From NCBI GenBank assembly GCA_015064545.1, contig SVSA01000014.1, positions 1-35,469 on the forward strand: 35,469 nt of DNA, read 5' to 3'. The position numbers and the translations under genes were made by a program. The notes beneath the pieces were generated by a model, which was not told where the DNA came from, searched no databases, and saw nothing but the letters and a program-made list of their open reading frames with translations. Shown here piece by piece: positions 8,635 to 16,423 of the stretch (positions are counted from its first letter, which is position 1; each line of letters begins with the position of its first letter). The stretch comes from Oscillospiraceae bacterium. GTDB taxonomy: Bacteria; Bacillota; Clostridia; Oscillospirales; CAG-272.

Positions 8635-9141
8635 ATGCCAGGAACAAGAAAACTCGGCAGAACCACCGCCAACCGTATGGCTATGCTCCGCGGTATGGTT
8701 ACGCTTCTGCTTGAGACCGGTAAGGTCGATACGACTGTTACCAGAGCGAAGGAAGTTCGCTGCCTTGCCGACAAGATGATCACGCTCGGTAAGAAGAATA
8801 CTCTCGCATCCCGTCGTCAGGCTCTTGCCTTCATCACGAAGAGTGAAGTGGTCAAGAAGCTGTTTGACCAGATCGCTCCTGAGAACGCGAACCGTAACGG
8901 CGGTTACACGGCCATCTACAAGCTCGGTCCCCGCAGAGGTGACGGTGCTGAAATGGCTCGCATCGTTCTCGTAGCGGAGATGGAGAAGGCTGCTGCCGAA
9001 AAGGAAGCTGCCGCCAAGAAGAAGTCCTCCAAGAAGAAGGTTGAAGAGGTTGCCGCTCCCGTTGAGGAGAAGACCGAGGAGACCGCTGTTGAGGAGACTC
9101 CTGTGGAAGAAGCTCCTGCCGAGGAAAACACCGAAGCGTAA
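8635..9141 (+). CDS. rplQ: Ribosomal protein L17 with long charged C-terminal tail
   Basis: L17 lies near the peptide exit tunnel of the 50S subunit. Residues 1 to about 115 are a standard L17 core ([45 protein letters not shown]). Residues 116-168 are an extension absent from the usual 113-120 residue protein: a Lys/Ala part (116-136) followed by a Glu/Pro/Val/Ala part without basic residues after about 146. The tail is likely disordered. It is the last gene of the operon and is followed by a strong terminator. Confidence 0.96.
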   Translation: MPGTRKLGRTTANRMAMLRGMVTLLLETGKVDTTVTRAKEVRCLADKMITLGKKNTLASRRQALAFITKSEVVKKLFDQIAPENANRNGGYTAIYKLGPRRGDGAEMARIVLVAEMEKAAAEKEAAAKKKSSKKKVEEVAAPVEEKTEETAVEETPVEEAPAEENTEA

Positions 9142-9160
9142 TTGATCCAAAAACGATCCA

Positions 9161-9204
9161 AGAAGGCGCCTTGTCCTAAGGACAAAGCGCCTTCTCTGTT
9201 TATT
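9161..9204 (+). terminator. Terminator of the spc/alpha operon
   Basis: AGAAGGCGC (9161-9169) pairs with GCGCCTTCT (9187-9195). After one mismatch, TTGTCC pairs with GGACAA around a TAA loop. A weak T-rich stretch (CTGTTTATT) follows. It lies just after the rplQ stop. Confidence 0.85.
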
Positions 9205-9208
9205 AAAA

Positions 9209-9247
9209 AAGCAAGCCGATACGGGGAGAATCCGTATCGGCTTGCTT
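9209..9247 (-). terminator. Terminator of the GltD-like gene
   Basis: A perfect 16-bp stem (9209-9224 with 9232-9247) around a 7-base loop. Read on the - strand it is followed by TTTTTT, a standard intrinsic terminator for the gene ending at 9252. It lies back to back with the rplQ terminator. Confidence 0.92.
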
Positions 9248-9251
9248 GGTT

Positions 9252-10499
9252 TCAGGTGGTGATTTGCGCGCTTCCGTTTGTTAAGGACTGCATATAGCGA
9301 TGCATCGTTTCGGCCACGACCTTGCTGTGCGCAACCGCTTCGACGACCGTGCGCGGCCCATGAACGACATCGCCGCTGGAAAAAATGCCGGGGCGCGAGG
9401 TGTTTCCGAATTCGTCTGCGATCAGCAGGCCATTCTCGTTTGTAACAAGCCCCTCGGTCGATTTCACAATGACATTCTGCGGCCCTTGGCTGATCGAAAC
9501 GATGACGCTGTCGGCCTGATAAAGCTGTTCGGTGCCTTCTACGTCGGTGAATGAGCCGTCCTCGTTCTCGATCACATCGCAGAAAATCACACCCTCATCA
9601 ACAATTTCAACAGGGCGCTTGTTGTATTCAAAATGAACGCCCTCAAGCTGTGCATAGGTGAATTCATAGTGGCTGGCGGCAACCTTCTTGGTGATCGAGA
9701 AGCAGGATAAATATTCGGTTCCGTGCCGCAGTGCGGTTCTTGCGACATCCATGGCGGCATTGCCGGCGCCGATCACAACCACGCGTTGTCCAAGCTTAAA
9801 AGAGTCGGGGCTGTTCAGATAATTGATTCCGAAATGTACGTGACCAAGCGTTTCCCCTTTGATGTGCAGCGCATTCGGCTTCCATACGCCCGTTCCCACG
9901 AAGATCGCCTTATATCCATCGCGAAAGAGATCGTCGATGGTGATGGAGCCTCCGATGTGAGCATTCGGTCGGATTTTTATGCCCTTCATTTCGATATGAC
10001 GGTATTGTATATCGTCAAGAACCGCCTTGGGCAGACGGAAATCGGGGATTCCGTAACGAAGAACCCCGCCGATCTCGCTTTTATTTTCAAAAATCGTAAC
10101 CTTATATCCGTAACGGGCAAGAATGATCGCGATCGTGATTCCTGCCGGGCCCGAGCCGACAATGGCGGCTCTCATGCCGTTCCATGCGGTAGGCCCTTTT
10201 ACCATTTTGGGTGCATAGGTTCGCGAAATATACTGCTCGATCGAGGAAAAATGCACCGCGGCGCCCTTTTTGGCGAGCACGCAATGTCCCTCGCATTGCT
10301 TTTCGTGATTACAGATCAGGCTGCAGACGGTTGTCAGCGGATTGTTTTCAAAAAGAATTTTGCCTGCCTCGTCCAGCTTGCTTTCCTTCAACAGTCGTAT
10401 GACCTCGGGAATCGGGGTCTGGATGGGGCATCCCTTTACGCATTGCGGATTTTTGCATTGTAAGCAGCGGTTGACCTCATCCATTACGTGTAATGCCAT
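9252..10499 (-). CDS. GltD/NfnL-type FAD-dependent NAD(P)H oxidoreductase
   Basis: A 415-residue flavoprotein of the glutamate synthase small-subunit superfamily. The N-terminus carries two groups of four cysteines (C12, C15, C20, C24 and C59, C63, C69, C73) for iron-sulfur clusters. It is followed by the FAD Rossmann motif GSGPAG (116-121), the NAD(P)H motif GAGNAA (245-250) and a C-terminal SSGD FAD motif. The family moves electrons between NAD(P)H and a partner: GltB in glutamate synthase, NfnS in bifurcating transhydrogenase. No partner gene is adjacent, so the electron acceptor is unknown. It has its own consensus promoter and terminator. Confidence 0.9.
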   Translation of the reverse strand: MALHVMDEVNRCLQCKNPQCVKGCPIQTPIPEVIRLLKESKLDEAGKILFENNPLTTVCSLICNHEKQCEGHCVLAKKGAAVHFSSIEQYISRTYAPKMVKGPTAWNGMRAAIVGSGPAGITIAIILARYGYKVTIFENKSEIGGVLRYGIPDFRLPKAVLDDIQYRHIEMKGIKIRPNAHIGGSITIDDLFRDGYKAIFVGTGVWKPNALHIKGETLGHVHFGINYLNSPDSFKLGQRVVVIGAGNAAMDVARTALRHGTEYLSCFSITKKVAASHYEFTYAQLEGVHFEYNKRPVEIVDEGVIFCDVIENEDGSFTDVEGTEQLYQADSVIVSISQGPQNVIVKSTEGLVTNENGLLIADEFGNTSRPGIFSSGDVVHGPRTVVEAVAHSKVVAETMHRYMQSLTNGSAQITT

Positions 10500-10532
10500 A
10501 ACTTGTATCCTCTGTTGCGTGAATTTTGCCCT

Positions 10533-10561
10533 ATTATATCATAGCTGTGTGAGAAATTCAA
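10533..10561 (-). promoter_or_regulatory. Sigma-A type promoter of the GltD-like gene
   Basis: On the - strand TTGAAT (10561-10556) and TATAAT (10538-10533) are separated by exactly 17 bases. The -10 box lies 33 bases upstream of the start codon at 10499. Confidence 0.85.
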
Positions 10562-10721
10562 GATGAAGAGAAGAAATAAAGCGCAGAATGTGAGAAGTGT
10601 GTGAGGGGGATTTGTATACCTTTGGGCCGTCAAAATCGACCTCTTACGCGAAAGGGCTTTTCTTTTTTGTCGAATTGTGTTATGATAGAAGCGCAAGAAT
10701 GGAGGACGAAAGGAGGGGCGT

Positions 10722-11180
10722 ATGAAGATTCGTATCGAGCTTTCGGAGGACGAGGCCGAGGAAATCGTGATTCGATGTCGGCAAGAATCCGAACGAATTC
10801 GAATGTTAGCTTCGGTGATTGAAACGCTTACCGGCGAAAGCGGTGAGCTTGTTCTTTCTCTCGGAAATACCGAGTATTATGTGCCGAAGGAAGACATTTT
10901 GTTCTTTGAAACCTTCGACGGCAAGGTGTACGCGCATACGGCAGACGGCATGTATCAGACGGCGTACCGCCTGTTTGAGCTGGAGGAGGCAATGCCCTCT
11001 TACTTTGTCCGTATCTCCAAATCGGTGATTGCCAATATCAAGCAGATCGGTTCACTGCGGCGTGAGCTGACGGGAAACGGTGAGATTTGCTTTCGTAACA
11101 GCGATAAGATCACCTATTTCTCGCGGGCATATTATAAAATTCTGAAGGATAAAATTGAGGAAGTGAGGTTTTCCAAATGA
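10722..11180 (+). CDS. LytTR-domain DNA-binding regulator without receiver domain
   Basis: A 152-residue protein. Residues 1 to about 40 form a charged N-terminal segment. From about 42 on lies a LytTR DNA-binding domain: LVLSLGNTEYYVPKEDILFFE, YRLFELEEAMPSYFVRISKSVIAN and a final RAYYKILKDK. No response-regulator receiver domain is present, so it is not a classic two-component member. It has an AAGGAGGGG site. Its stop overlaps the next gene by four bases, so it probably works with that membrane protein. LytTR/membrane-protein pairs of this kind are common in Bacillota and usually autoregulate. A weak -10-like TATGAT lies at 10681. Confidence 0.88.
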   Translation: MKIRIELSEDEAEEIVIRCRQESERIRMLASVIETLTGESGELVLSLGNTEYYVPKEDILFFETFDGKVYAHTADGMYQTAYRLFELEEAMPSYFVRISKSVIANIKQIGSLRRELTGNGEICFRNSDKITYFSRAYYKILKDKIEEVRFSK

Positions 11181-11863
11181 AACGTATTGGCGTTGCCCTT
11201 TTGTGTATTCTGATCGCCATATTCGGCTTTTTCAGCGCCTTTGGCTTGTGGTCACCGATTGAAAGTGTAGTGGGAACGATTTCGTTTTGGCAGATTGCCG
11301 CCGGCTTGACACTGTTGGTGATCGGAATCGGTGCGGCCATTCGCGGACGCGTGTTTTCGACTGTTATGCTGTTTGCTTTTCTCTTTATGGTGTGTGAGCA
11401 TAATGTCGCCTATTTGCTTGGGCGCGAAGAGGCCAATCTGATCAATAACTGGTTGCTGCTTCTCCTCAGCGCCCTGTTAGGGCTGGGACTTTCGCTTTTG
11501 ATTCCGAAGCAAAAGCGGCGAATCGACACCTTTCCCAAGCATATAGCCAACGGTCGAAGCTTTGGCAGCGGTGCGGTGTATATTGATTGTGCCAATTTTC
11601 GGGAGCAGGTGGTTGAGAATGATCTGGGAAGTGTTGTTGTGAAATTTGAAAATGCAGCGGCCTACGAGGGGGAGGGAGTTCTTCGGGTAGAGAATAACCT
11701 CGGATCGGTGATGATTTATGTTCCCGCCGGCTGGCGGACGGTATGCCGTATTGAGAACTCACTTGGCAGCGTGAAAAACGAGGCCTCGGTCCGTGGCGAT
11801 GGCCCGCTTCTGACGATCCTGGGCGAAAACAATCTGGGCGCGGTGATGATCAAGCAAGCGTGA
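11177..11863 (+). CDS. Four-helix membrane protein with LiaF-like C-terminal domain
   Basis: A 228-residue protein. Four hydrophobic segments (about 5-25, 35-56, 58-82, 89-110) are followed by a soluble region from about 113. That region contains four copies of a motif near xENxLGSV (146-153, 171-178, 192-199, 216-223), spaced 21-25 residues. This resembles the beta-rich C-terminal domain of LiaF/YvqF and DUF4097-like proteins. LiaF is a membrane inhibitor in cell-envelope stress signalling; here the 4-base overlap with a LytTR gene suggests it senses and the LytTR protein responds. The specific role is inference. Confidence 0.8.
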   Translation: MKRIGVALLCILIAIFGFFSAFGLWSPIESVVGTISFWQIAAGLTLLVIGIGAAIRGRVFSTVMLFAFLFMVCEHNVAYLLGREEANLINNWLLLLLSALLGLGLSLLIPKQKRRIDTFPKHIANGRSFGSGAVYIDCANFREQVVENDLGSVVVKFENAAAYEGEGVLRVENNLGSVMIYVPAGWRTVCRIENSLGSVKNEASVRGDGPLLTILGENNLGAVMIKQA

Positions 11864-11914
11864 CAAAATGCGAGGGAAGCATACGTGCTCAACGATAACA
11901 TACCGTAACTTGCG

Positions 11915-11942
11915 ACAGGGTGGGAGCTTGCTCCCACCCTGT
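11915..11942 (+). terminator. Hairpin terminator after the LytTR pair
   Basis: A perfect 12-bp GC-rich stem (11915-11926 with 11931-11942) around a CTTG loop, followed by only three T residues. Position 50 bases after the stop makes termination likely, though the T tract is weak. Confidence 0.7.
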
Positions 11943-12043
11943 TTGCGGCGGCCAGACGACGGGTAAGCGTCGCGATGAGAGCGGTGCCTGTGGGGACAAA
12001 GTTACAAAAATGTGTCTTTTTTGTAAGAAAAGACCGCGAGATA

Positions 12044-12072
12044 TGGACATTGGGGGAAGAATATACTATAAT
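12044..12072 (+). promoter_or_regulatory. Promoter of the DUF5685/DnaJ operon
   Basis: TGGACA and TATAAT are separated by 17 bases, with the -10 box 33 bases before the start codon at 12106. Five of six -35 bases and all six -10 bases match consensus. Confidence 0.82.
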
Positions 12073-12105
12073 ATACTCTGTATAGAATAAAAACAGGAGA
12101 CCGCA

Positions 12106-12945
12106 ATGTTCGGATATGTGACACCCTTAACCCCCGAGCTCAAGGTTAAGGAACAGCTTCTTTACAAAAGCATATATTGCGGTCTGTGTCATTGCATGGG
12201 ACAACGGGTTTGCACCGAATCGCGCATGACGCTGAGTTACGATGTGGTTTTTTTGGTGCTCATTCGCCTGCGCCTGACGGGGGAGCCCGTGACCTTTGGT
12301 TCCTCGCGTTGCATGGCCTCGCCGTTTCGGAAAAAGCCGACGATGAAGCGTAATCCGACGCTGGAATATTGTGCCGCCGCCGGCTCCCTCCTTGCTTATC
12401 ACAACCTGGAGGATAATGCCAAGGACCATAAGGGAATACGCGGACTGGCCTCCCGCCTGCTGTTCGGGATGGCCGGACGCCTGAAGCGAAAGGCCGCTTT
12501 GCCCGATCTGGACGCGGTTCTTGTCACCAAGCTGAAGGCCTTGGCAGAGGAAGAAGCAAGCGATGAGGTAACGGTGGATTCGGCGGGAACGCTCTTTGGT
12601 GAACTGCTTGCCGAGGTGTTTGCCTATGGTCTTGAGGGTGCAAAACAGCGGATTGCCGCAGAAATCGGGTTTCATGTTGGCAAGTGGATCTATTTGCTTG
12701 ATGCTGCCGACGATTACGACAAGGATAGCCGCCGCGGCGAATTCAATCCCCTGCGGGAATTTGACCGCGAATCGCTTCGCTGTGCCCTGACCTTGGAGCT
12801 GGAGGCTGCCTCCCGTGCCATGAGCTTAATCGAAGCCGGCGATGCCGATCTGACTCACCTGACCGAAAATATCATCTACCTGGGCATGCCGCATCGGATG
12901 GCGAAGATTCTGTCGCCCGATACCGACATGGCTTCGGATACATAG
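12106..12945 (+). CDS. DUF5685-type protein of unknown function
   Basis: A 279-residue soluble, mostly helical protein. An N-terminal cysteine cluster (C25, C28, C30 in YCGLCHC) and two acidic motifs (NLEDNAKD at about 100-107 and DAADDYDKD at 199-207) stand out. The start [16 protein letters not shown] and the YCGLC motif match what I recall for the DUF5685 family, often found beside J-domain genes in Clostridia. The paired acidic motifs superficially resemble the metal-binding DDxxD motifs of isoprenoid synthases, but I cannot support that function. It has its own promoter and leads an operon with a J-domain gene 17 bases later. Confidence 0.7.
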   Translation: MFGYVTPLTPELKVKEQLLYKSIYCGLCHCMGQRVCTESRMTLSYDVVFLVLIRLRLTGEPVTFGSSRCMASPFRKKPTMKRNPTLEYCAAAGSLLAYHNLEDNAKDHKGIRGLASRLLFGMAGRLKRKAALPDLDAVLVTKLKALAEEEASDEVTVDSAGTLFGELLAEVFAYGLEGAKQRIAAEIGFHVGKWIYLLDAADDYDKDSRRGEFNPLREFDRESLRCALTLELEAASRAMSLIEAGDADLTHLTENIIYLGMPHRMAKILSPDTDMASDT

Positions 12946-12962
12946 AGAAAGGAACGGTAGCT

Positions 12963-13598
12963 ATGACCGACCCTTATAAGGTTCTCGGCGTCTCACGGGA
13001 CGCGACAGACGATGAAATCAAAAAAGCCTACCGCGAGCTGGCGCGCAAGTATCATCCCGATAATTATGCGGGAAGTCCGCTTGCGGATTTGGCCGGCGAA
13101 AAAATGAAGGAAATCAACACGGCCTATGCCGATATCCAAAAGGTACGCGCCGATGCCAAAAAATATAATGCGTCGCAAGGCCAGTCGTATCATGAGTATG
13201 ATGATGGCGGGCCGTCGTACCAGGGCGATCATGCCGAGGATTTCCGCCGTGTTCGTGAATATATCAATGCCAGCCGTTTTTCGGATGCCGATCTGATTCT
13301 GAATTCGCTGTCAGCTTCCTCGCGTAATGCCGAATGGAATTTCTTGAAGGGTTGTGTGCTGGCGCAAAAGAACTGGTATTATGATGCCCAGCGCTATTTT
13401 GAAACGGCCTGTTATATGGAGCCGAACAATGCGGAATACCGCAATGCTTTGAATAATATCCGTATGCGCGCCAATGCCTACGGGCGCGGCTATCGTACTT
13501 CTGAAAACGGAGATGCGGCTTGTCAGCTCTGTTACGGCTTGATGTGTGCCGATTGTTGCTGTGAATGCTGTGGCGGCGATCTGATCCGCTGCTGTTAA
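12963..13598 (+). CDS. J-domain protein with TPR-like middle and cysteine-rich tail
   Basis: A 211-residue protein. An N-terminal J domain (about 1-65) has the essential HPD at 31-33 (KYHPDNY), so it should stimulate a DnaK-type Hsp70. Residues about 90-165 look like TPR helices ([36 protein letters not shown]). The last 25 residues contain ten cysteines ([16 protein letters not shown]), which could bind metal or be lipidated; no DnaJ-type CxxCxGxG repeats are present. Not canonical DnaJ. It follows the DUF5685-type gene and ends 10 bases before a membrane-protein gene. Confidence 0.88.
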   Translation: MTDPYKVLGVSRDATDDEIKKAYRELARKYHPDNYAGSPLADLAGEKMKEINTAYADIQKVRADAKKYNASQGQSYHEYDDGGPSYQGDHAEDFRRVREYINASRFSDADLILNSLSASSRNAEWNFLKGCVLAQKNWYYDAQRYFETACYMEPNNAEYRNALNNIRMRANAYGRGYRTSENGDAACQLCYGLMCADCCCECCGGDLIRCC

Positions 13599-13608
13599 GG
13601 AGGCTGTT

Positions 13609-14151
13609 ATGAAGCGCAGTTCCTCAAAGGCGCAAACTAAAAAGCTGGCAACGGCGGCTATGCTGTGTGCCTTGGGTGTGGTGTTTTTGTATTTGGGTGC
13701 TGTGGTCACGGTATTGGATCTGACGATGGTGGCGCTTGTTTCCTTTTTCGTCTTTTTTGCCGTGATTGAGATGGGGCATCCCTTTCCGCTGTTGATTTAT
13801 GCGGTTACCGGTATTTTGTCGGTACTGATTCTGCCCGATAAATTCGGGGCGATGACCTATTTGCTGTTCGGAGGCGTTTATCCGATTGTAAAGGCTGTGT
13901 TTGAACGGTTGCATCCGCTTTTGTCCTGGATTCTGAAGCTGAGCTTTTTTAATACGGTGTTGTCACTTCTGATTGTGGTAACGCTGTTTGTACTGAAGGT
14001 GGAGGATTCGGATCTCGGATTTAATGTTGTGGTCTATGCGATCTCCAATCTGACCTTTTTGCTCTATGATGTGATGACCACGCAGGTGATCACGCTGTAT
14101 CTGGTCAAGCTCCGCAAACGTCTTCGGATCGAAAAGTATTTTGAGAAATAA
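13609..14151 (+). CDS. Small polytopic membrane protein of unknown function
   Basis: A 180-residue protein with a basic N-terminus (KRSSSKAQTKK) and about five hydrophobic segments (about 14-36, 39-52, 57-75, 80-95, 108-128, 135-165 as helices or pairs). The C-terminus is basic. The layout resembles the small S-components of ECF vitamin transporters, but I recognise no specific substrate signature. It is translated from a GGAGG site ten bases after the J-domain gene and is the last gene of that operon. Confidence 0.65.
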   Translation: MKRSSSKAQTKKLATAAMLCALGVVFLYLGAVVTVLDLTMVALVSFFVFFAVIEMGHPFPLLIYAVTGILSVLILPDKFGAMTYLLFGGVYPIVKAVFERLHPLLSWILKLSFFNTVLSLLIVVTLFVLKVEDSDLGFNVVVYAISNLTFLLYDVMTTQVITLYLVKLRKRLRIEKYFEK

Positions 14152-14162
14152 CCCCACAGTCA

Positions 14163-14191
14163 TTGACAAATCCTGCGAAAACGTGTAAAAT
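14163..14191 (+). promoter_or_regulatory. Promoter of the yicC-remA-gmk operon
   Basis: TTGACA and TAAAAT separated by 17 bases. The predicted transcript has a leader of about 67 bases before yicC, which contains a 7-bp hairpin (14214-14220 with 14230-14236). Confidence 0.88.
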
Positions 14192-14264
14192 AGATAGAAG
14201 ATATGATGGGAATGAGACAGGAGGGCCTTCTGTCTCGCTCTCCTTTTTGAAAGTGGATGGCATT

Positions 14265-15152
14265 ATGATCAAAAGTATGACAGCCTTTGGGCGAGCGACC
14301 GGTGCGGGCAGCGGTAAGAATTTTGTTTGCGAAATTCGTTCGGTGAATAACCGTTACCTGGATTGCTCGGTCAAGCTCCCCCGTTCGTATGGTTTTTTGG
14401 AAGAAAAAGTCATTGCCTTTATTCGTGCCGCCGGCATTACGCGCGGTAAGGTGGAGGTTTATGTCGGTATCGAGGTTACCGAAAGCGTTGGCGTAACCGT
14501 CGAGCTGGATACGGCCTATGCTGAAGGCTATATCGCGGCCTTGCGGCGTTTGCGCGACGAATTTTCGCTCCCCGATGATATGTCAACCATGTCGGTGGCG
14601 GCCAACCGCGATCTTTTCTTAGTGAAAAAGCCGGCGGAGGATGCCGACCGTGATTGGGAAGAGCTTCGTCCGATTCTGGCCGAAGCGCTGGCCAAGTATA
14701 ACACCGCTCGCGAAACCGAGGGTGCCAACCTGCGCGCCGATCTGCTTGCTAAGCGTCACCATCTGGAAGAGCTGGCCGAAGAGATTGCCCGCCGCTCAGC
14801 CGAGAATATCGCGGCCTATCGCGGACGGCTGGAAGCACGCTTGCGTCAGCAGTTGGCAGATCTCGATCTGGTGTTCGATGCCCAGCGGATTCTGACCGAG
14901 TGTGCCATTTTTGCGGATAAGATTGCCGTGGACGAGGAGCTGGTTCGCTTAAAGAGCCATTTTGCCGCCTTTGATGAAGCAATGGACTCCGACGGACCGG
15001 TCGGCCGCCGTTTGGATTTCCTTCTGCAGGAGATGAATCGCGAGGTCAATACCACCGGTTCAAAGTCCAACGACAGCGCCATTGCCGCCTTGGTGGTCGA
15101 TGCCAAGTGTGAGCTTGAAAAGATCCGCGAACAGATTCAGAATCTGGAATAA
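14265..15152 (+). CDS. yicC: YicC family endoribonuclease-like protein
   Basis: A 295-residue YicC/YloC protein; E. coli YicC is reported to be an endoribonuclease acting on small RNAs. The start [11 protein letters not shown] is the family's start, so the ATG at 14265 is used and not the TTG at 14163, which lies inside the promoter. Residues about 95-200 are helical. The C-terminal DUF1732 region is clear ([52 protein letters not shown]). It begins the conserved yicC-remA-gmk-rpoZ-priA order. It lacks a strong ribosome site; GGATGG upstream may serve. Confidence 0.93.
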   Translation: MIKSMTAFGRATGAGSGKNFVCEIRSVNNRYLDCSVKLPRSYGFLEEKVIAFIRAAGITRGKVEVYVGIEVTESVGVTVELDTAYAEGYIAALRRLRDEFSLPDDMSTMSVAANRDLFLVKKPAEDADRDWEELRPILAEALAKYNTARETEGANLRADLLAKRHHLEELAEEIARRSAENIAAYRGRLEARLRQQLADLDLVFDAQRILTECAIFADKIAVDEELVRLKSHFAAFDEAMDSDGPVGRRLDFLLQEMNREVNTTGSKSNDSAIAALVVDAKCELEKIREQIQNLE

Positions 15153-15171
15153 TACGATAAAGGAATTTGTT

Positions 15172-15441
15172 ATGAGATTTATCAGTATCGGTTTCGGTAA
15201 CATGGTATCGGCGGGCCGTGTGGTTACGCTGGTCAGCCCGGATTCGGCGCCGGTGAAGCGCTTGATTCAGGATGCCAGAGAGGCCGGACGCATCATCGAT
15301 GTTACCTGTGGACGCCGTACCCGTTCGGTGATCATCACCGATAGCGATCATGTCATTCTGTCGGCTATTCAGGCCGAAACCATTTCCAACCGCCTTAACG
15401 GTGAAATGGGCGACTCCTCGGAGTCGGATGAGGATGAATAA
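15172..15441 (+). CDS. remA: RemA-type DNA-binding regulator (DUF370)
   Basis: An 89-residue RemA/DUF370 protein. In B. subtilis RemA binds DNA as a ring-shaped oligomer and activates biofilm matrix and osmoprotection genes. The sequence [31 protein letters not shown] and [24 protein letters not shown] is diagnostic. The last 10 residues are acidic. The ATG at 15172 is the family start; an earlier in-frame ATG at 15082 lies within yicC. It overlaps the upstream extension of gmk and belongs to the same operon. Confidence 0.94.
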   Translation: MRFISIGFGNMVSAGRVVTLVSPDSAPVKRLIQDAREAGRIIDVTCGRRTRSVIITDSDHVILSAIQAETISNRLNGEMGDSSESDEDE

Positions 15442-15454
15442 CGGAGGCCGCTTC

Positions 15455-16087
15455 ATGACAACACTGCTTAAGCCCAAAGGCATTCTTCTTGTGGTATCGG
15501 GTGCCGCCGGCACCGGTAAGGGCACGGTCAACGCCTTACTGATGAAGGAGCACGAGGACTTTGTGTACTCGGTTTCGGCTACCACACGTCCTCCCCGTCC
15601 GGGAGAGGTGGACGGCAGGGAATATCACTTTATCAGCAAGGAACAATTTGAGGAGCATATTCGGAATGACGCCGTTATCGAGTATACCGAATATTGCGGC
15701 AATTACTACGGAACGCTGAAAAGCGAGCTGAAAAAGCTCGATGAGGGCAAAAACCTGATCCTTGAGATCGAGGTGGAGGGCGCGATGAATATCAAGCGTC
15801 TTTTCCCCGACAGCGTGACCGTCTTCATTCTGCCCCCGGATTATACCACCTTGCGCAACCGTCTTGTCAATCGCGGTACTAATGCCGCCGATGATATTGA
15901 AAACCGCATGCAGAAGGCCTTGCGTGAATTTGCTACCGTTAAATCCTACGATTATGCCGTCGTGAATCACGATGGCCAAGCCAAGGAAGCGGCCGATGCC
16001 ATTTACGAGATTGTGAAAAGCGAGCAGCATCGTGTCAGCCGTACCGAGGACGCGGTGGAGCGCCTCTTTTTCCAAACCAAGAACTAA
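15455..16087 (+). CDS. gmk: Guanylate kinase
   Basis: Guanylate kinase phosphorylates GMP to GDP with ATP. The 210-residue product has the P-loop GAAGTGKGT (16-24), then SATTRPPRPGEVDGREYHFIS, the GMP-binding segment, and EIEVEGAMNIKR and RNRLVNRGT motifs. The ATG at 15455 is chosen because GGAGG lies seven bases upstream. Starts at 15350 or 15434 would overlap remA. Downstream by 34 bases is rpoZ, matching Bacillota order. Confidence 0.97.
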   Translation: MTTLLKPKGILLVVSGAAGTGKGTVNALLMKEHEDFVYSVSATTRPPRPGEVDGREYHFISKEQFEEHIRNDAVIEYTEYCGNYYGTLKSELKKLDEGKNLILEIEVEGAMNIKRLFPDSVTVFILPPDYTTLRNRLVNRGTNAADDIENRMQKALREFATVKSYDYAVVNHDGQAKEAADAIYEIVKSEQHRVSRTEDAVERLFFQTKN

Positions 16088-16121
16088 GAAGATTGATTCT
16101 ATACGATAATGGGAGGATACC

Positions 16122-16406
16122 ATGATTTTTCCGTCTGTTGATGAATTGACCCAGCAGAATAAGTACAACCGTTATACCCTGGTGATCGCCGTGGCCAAGT
16201 GCGCCCGTATGGTCACCGAGGAGTATGTCAGCCAGCGCGAAAACGCCGAAAGAATGCTGGCCAATAAGGAAACCGATAAGAGCCTGGCAGCCCTGATTAA
16301 GAAGGACTTCCGCGATGAAAAGGCGGTTCGCATCGGTATTAACCGGTTGTATTCGGGTGAATACAGCATCGACGATGCTTCGCTGGATAGTACCTGTAAT
16401 CATTAA
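16122..16406 (+). CDS. rpoZ: RNA polymerase omega subunit
   Basis: Omega helps assemble and stabilise RNA polymerase by wrapping the beta' C-terminus. The 94-residue product shows the family core: PSVDELTQQNKYNRYTLVIAVAKCAR, where most relatives read NSRYxLVxxxAKRARQ. The GGGAGGA site lies about 8 bases before the ATG. The location between gmk and priA is decisive. It has a slightly longer C-terminal tail than typical. Confidence 0.93.
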   Translation: MIFPSVDELTQQNKYNRYTLVIAVAKCARMVTEEYVSQRENAERMLANKETDKSLAALIKKDFRDEKAVRIGINRLYSGEYSIDDASLDSTCNH

Positions 16407-16423
16407 TCAAAGGAGGCTGTCCG

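Noticed and set aside
7591..9150. A 519-codon - strand frame opposite rpoA and rplQ
   Set aside because: Spans two unrelated genes and their gap; no motif or start signal.
14214..14248. Terminator or attenuator in the yicC leader
   Set aside because: The 7-bp stem is followed by a T run seven bases later, too far for standard termination; left as a leader hairpin only.
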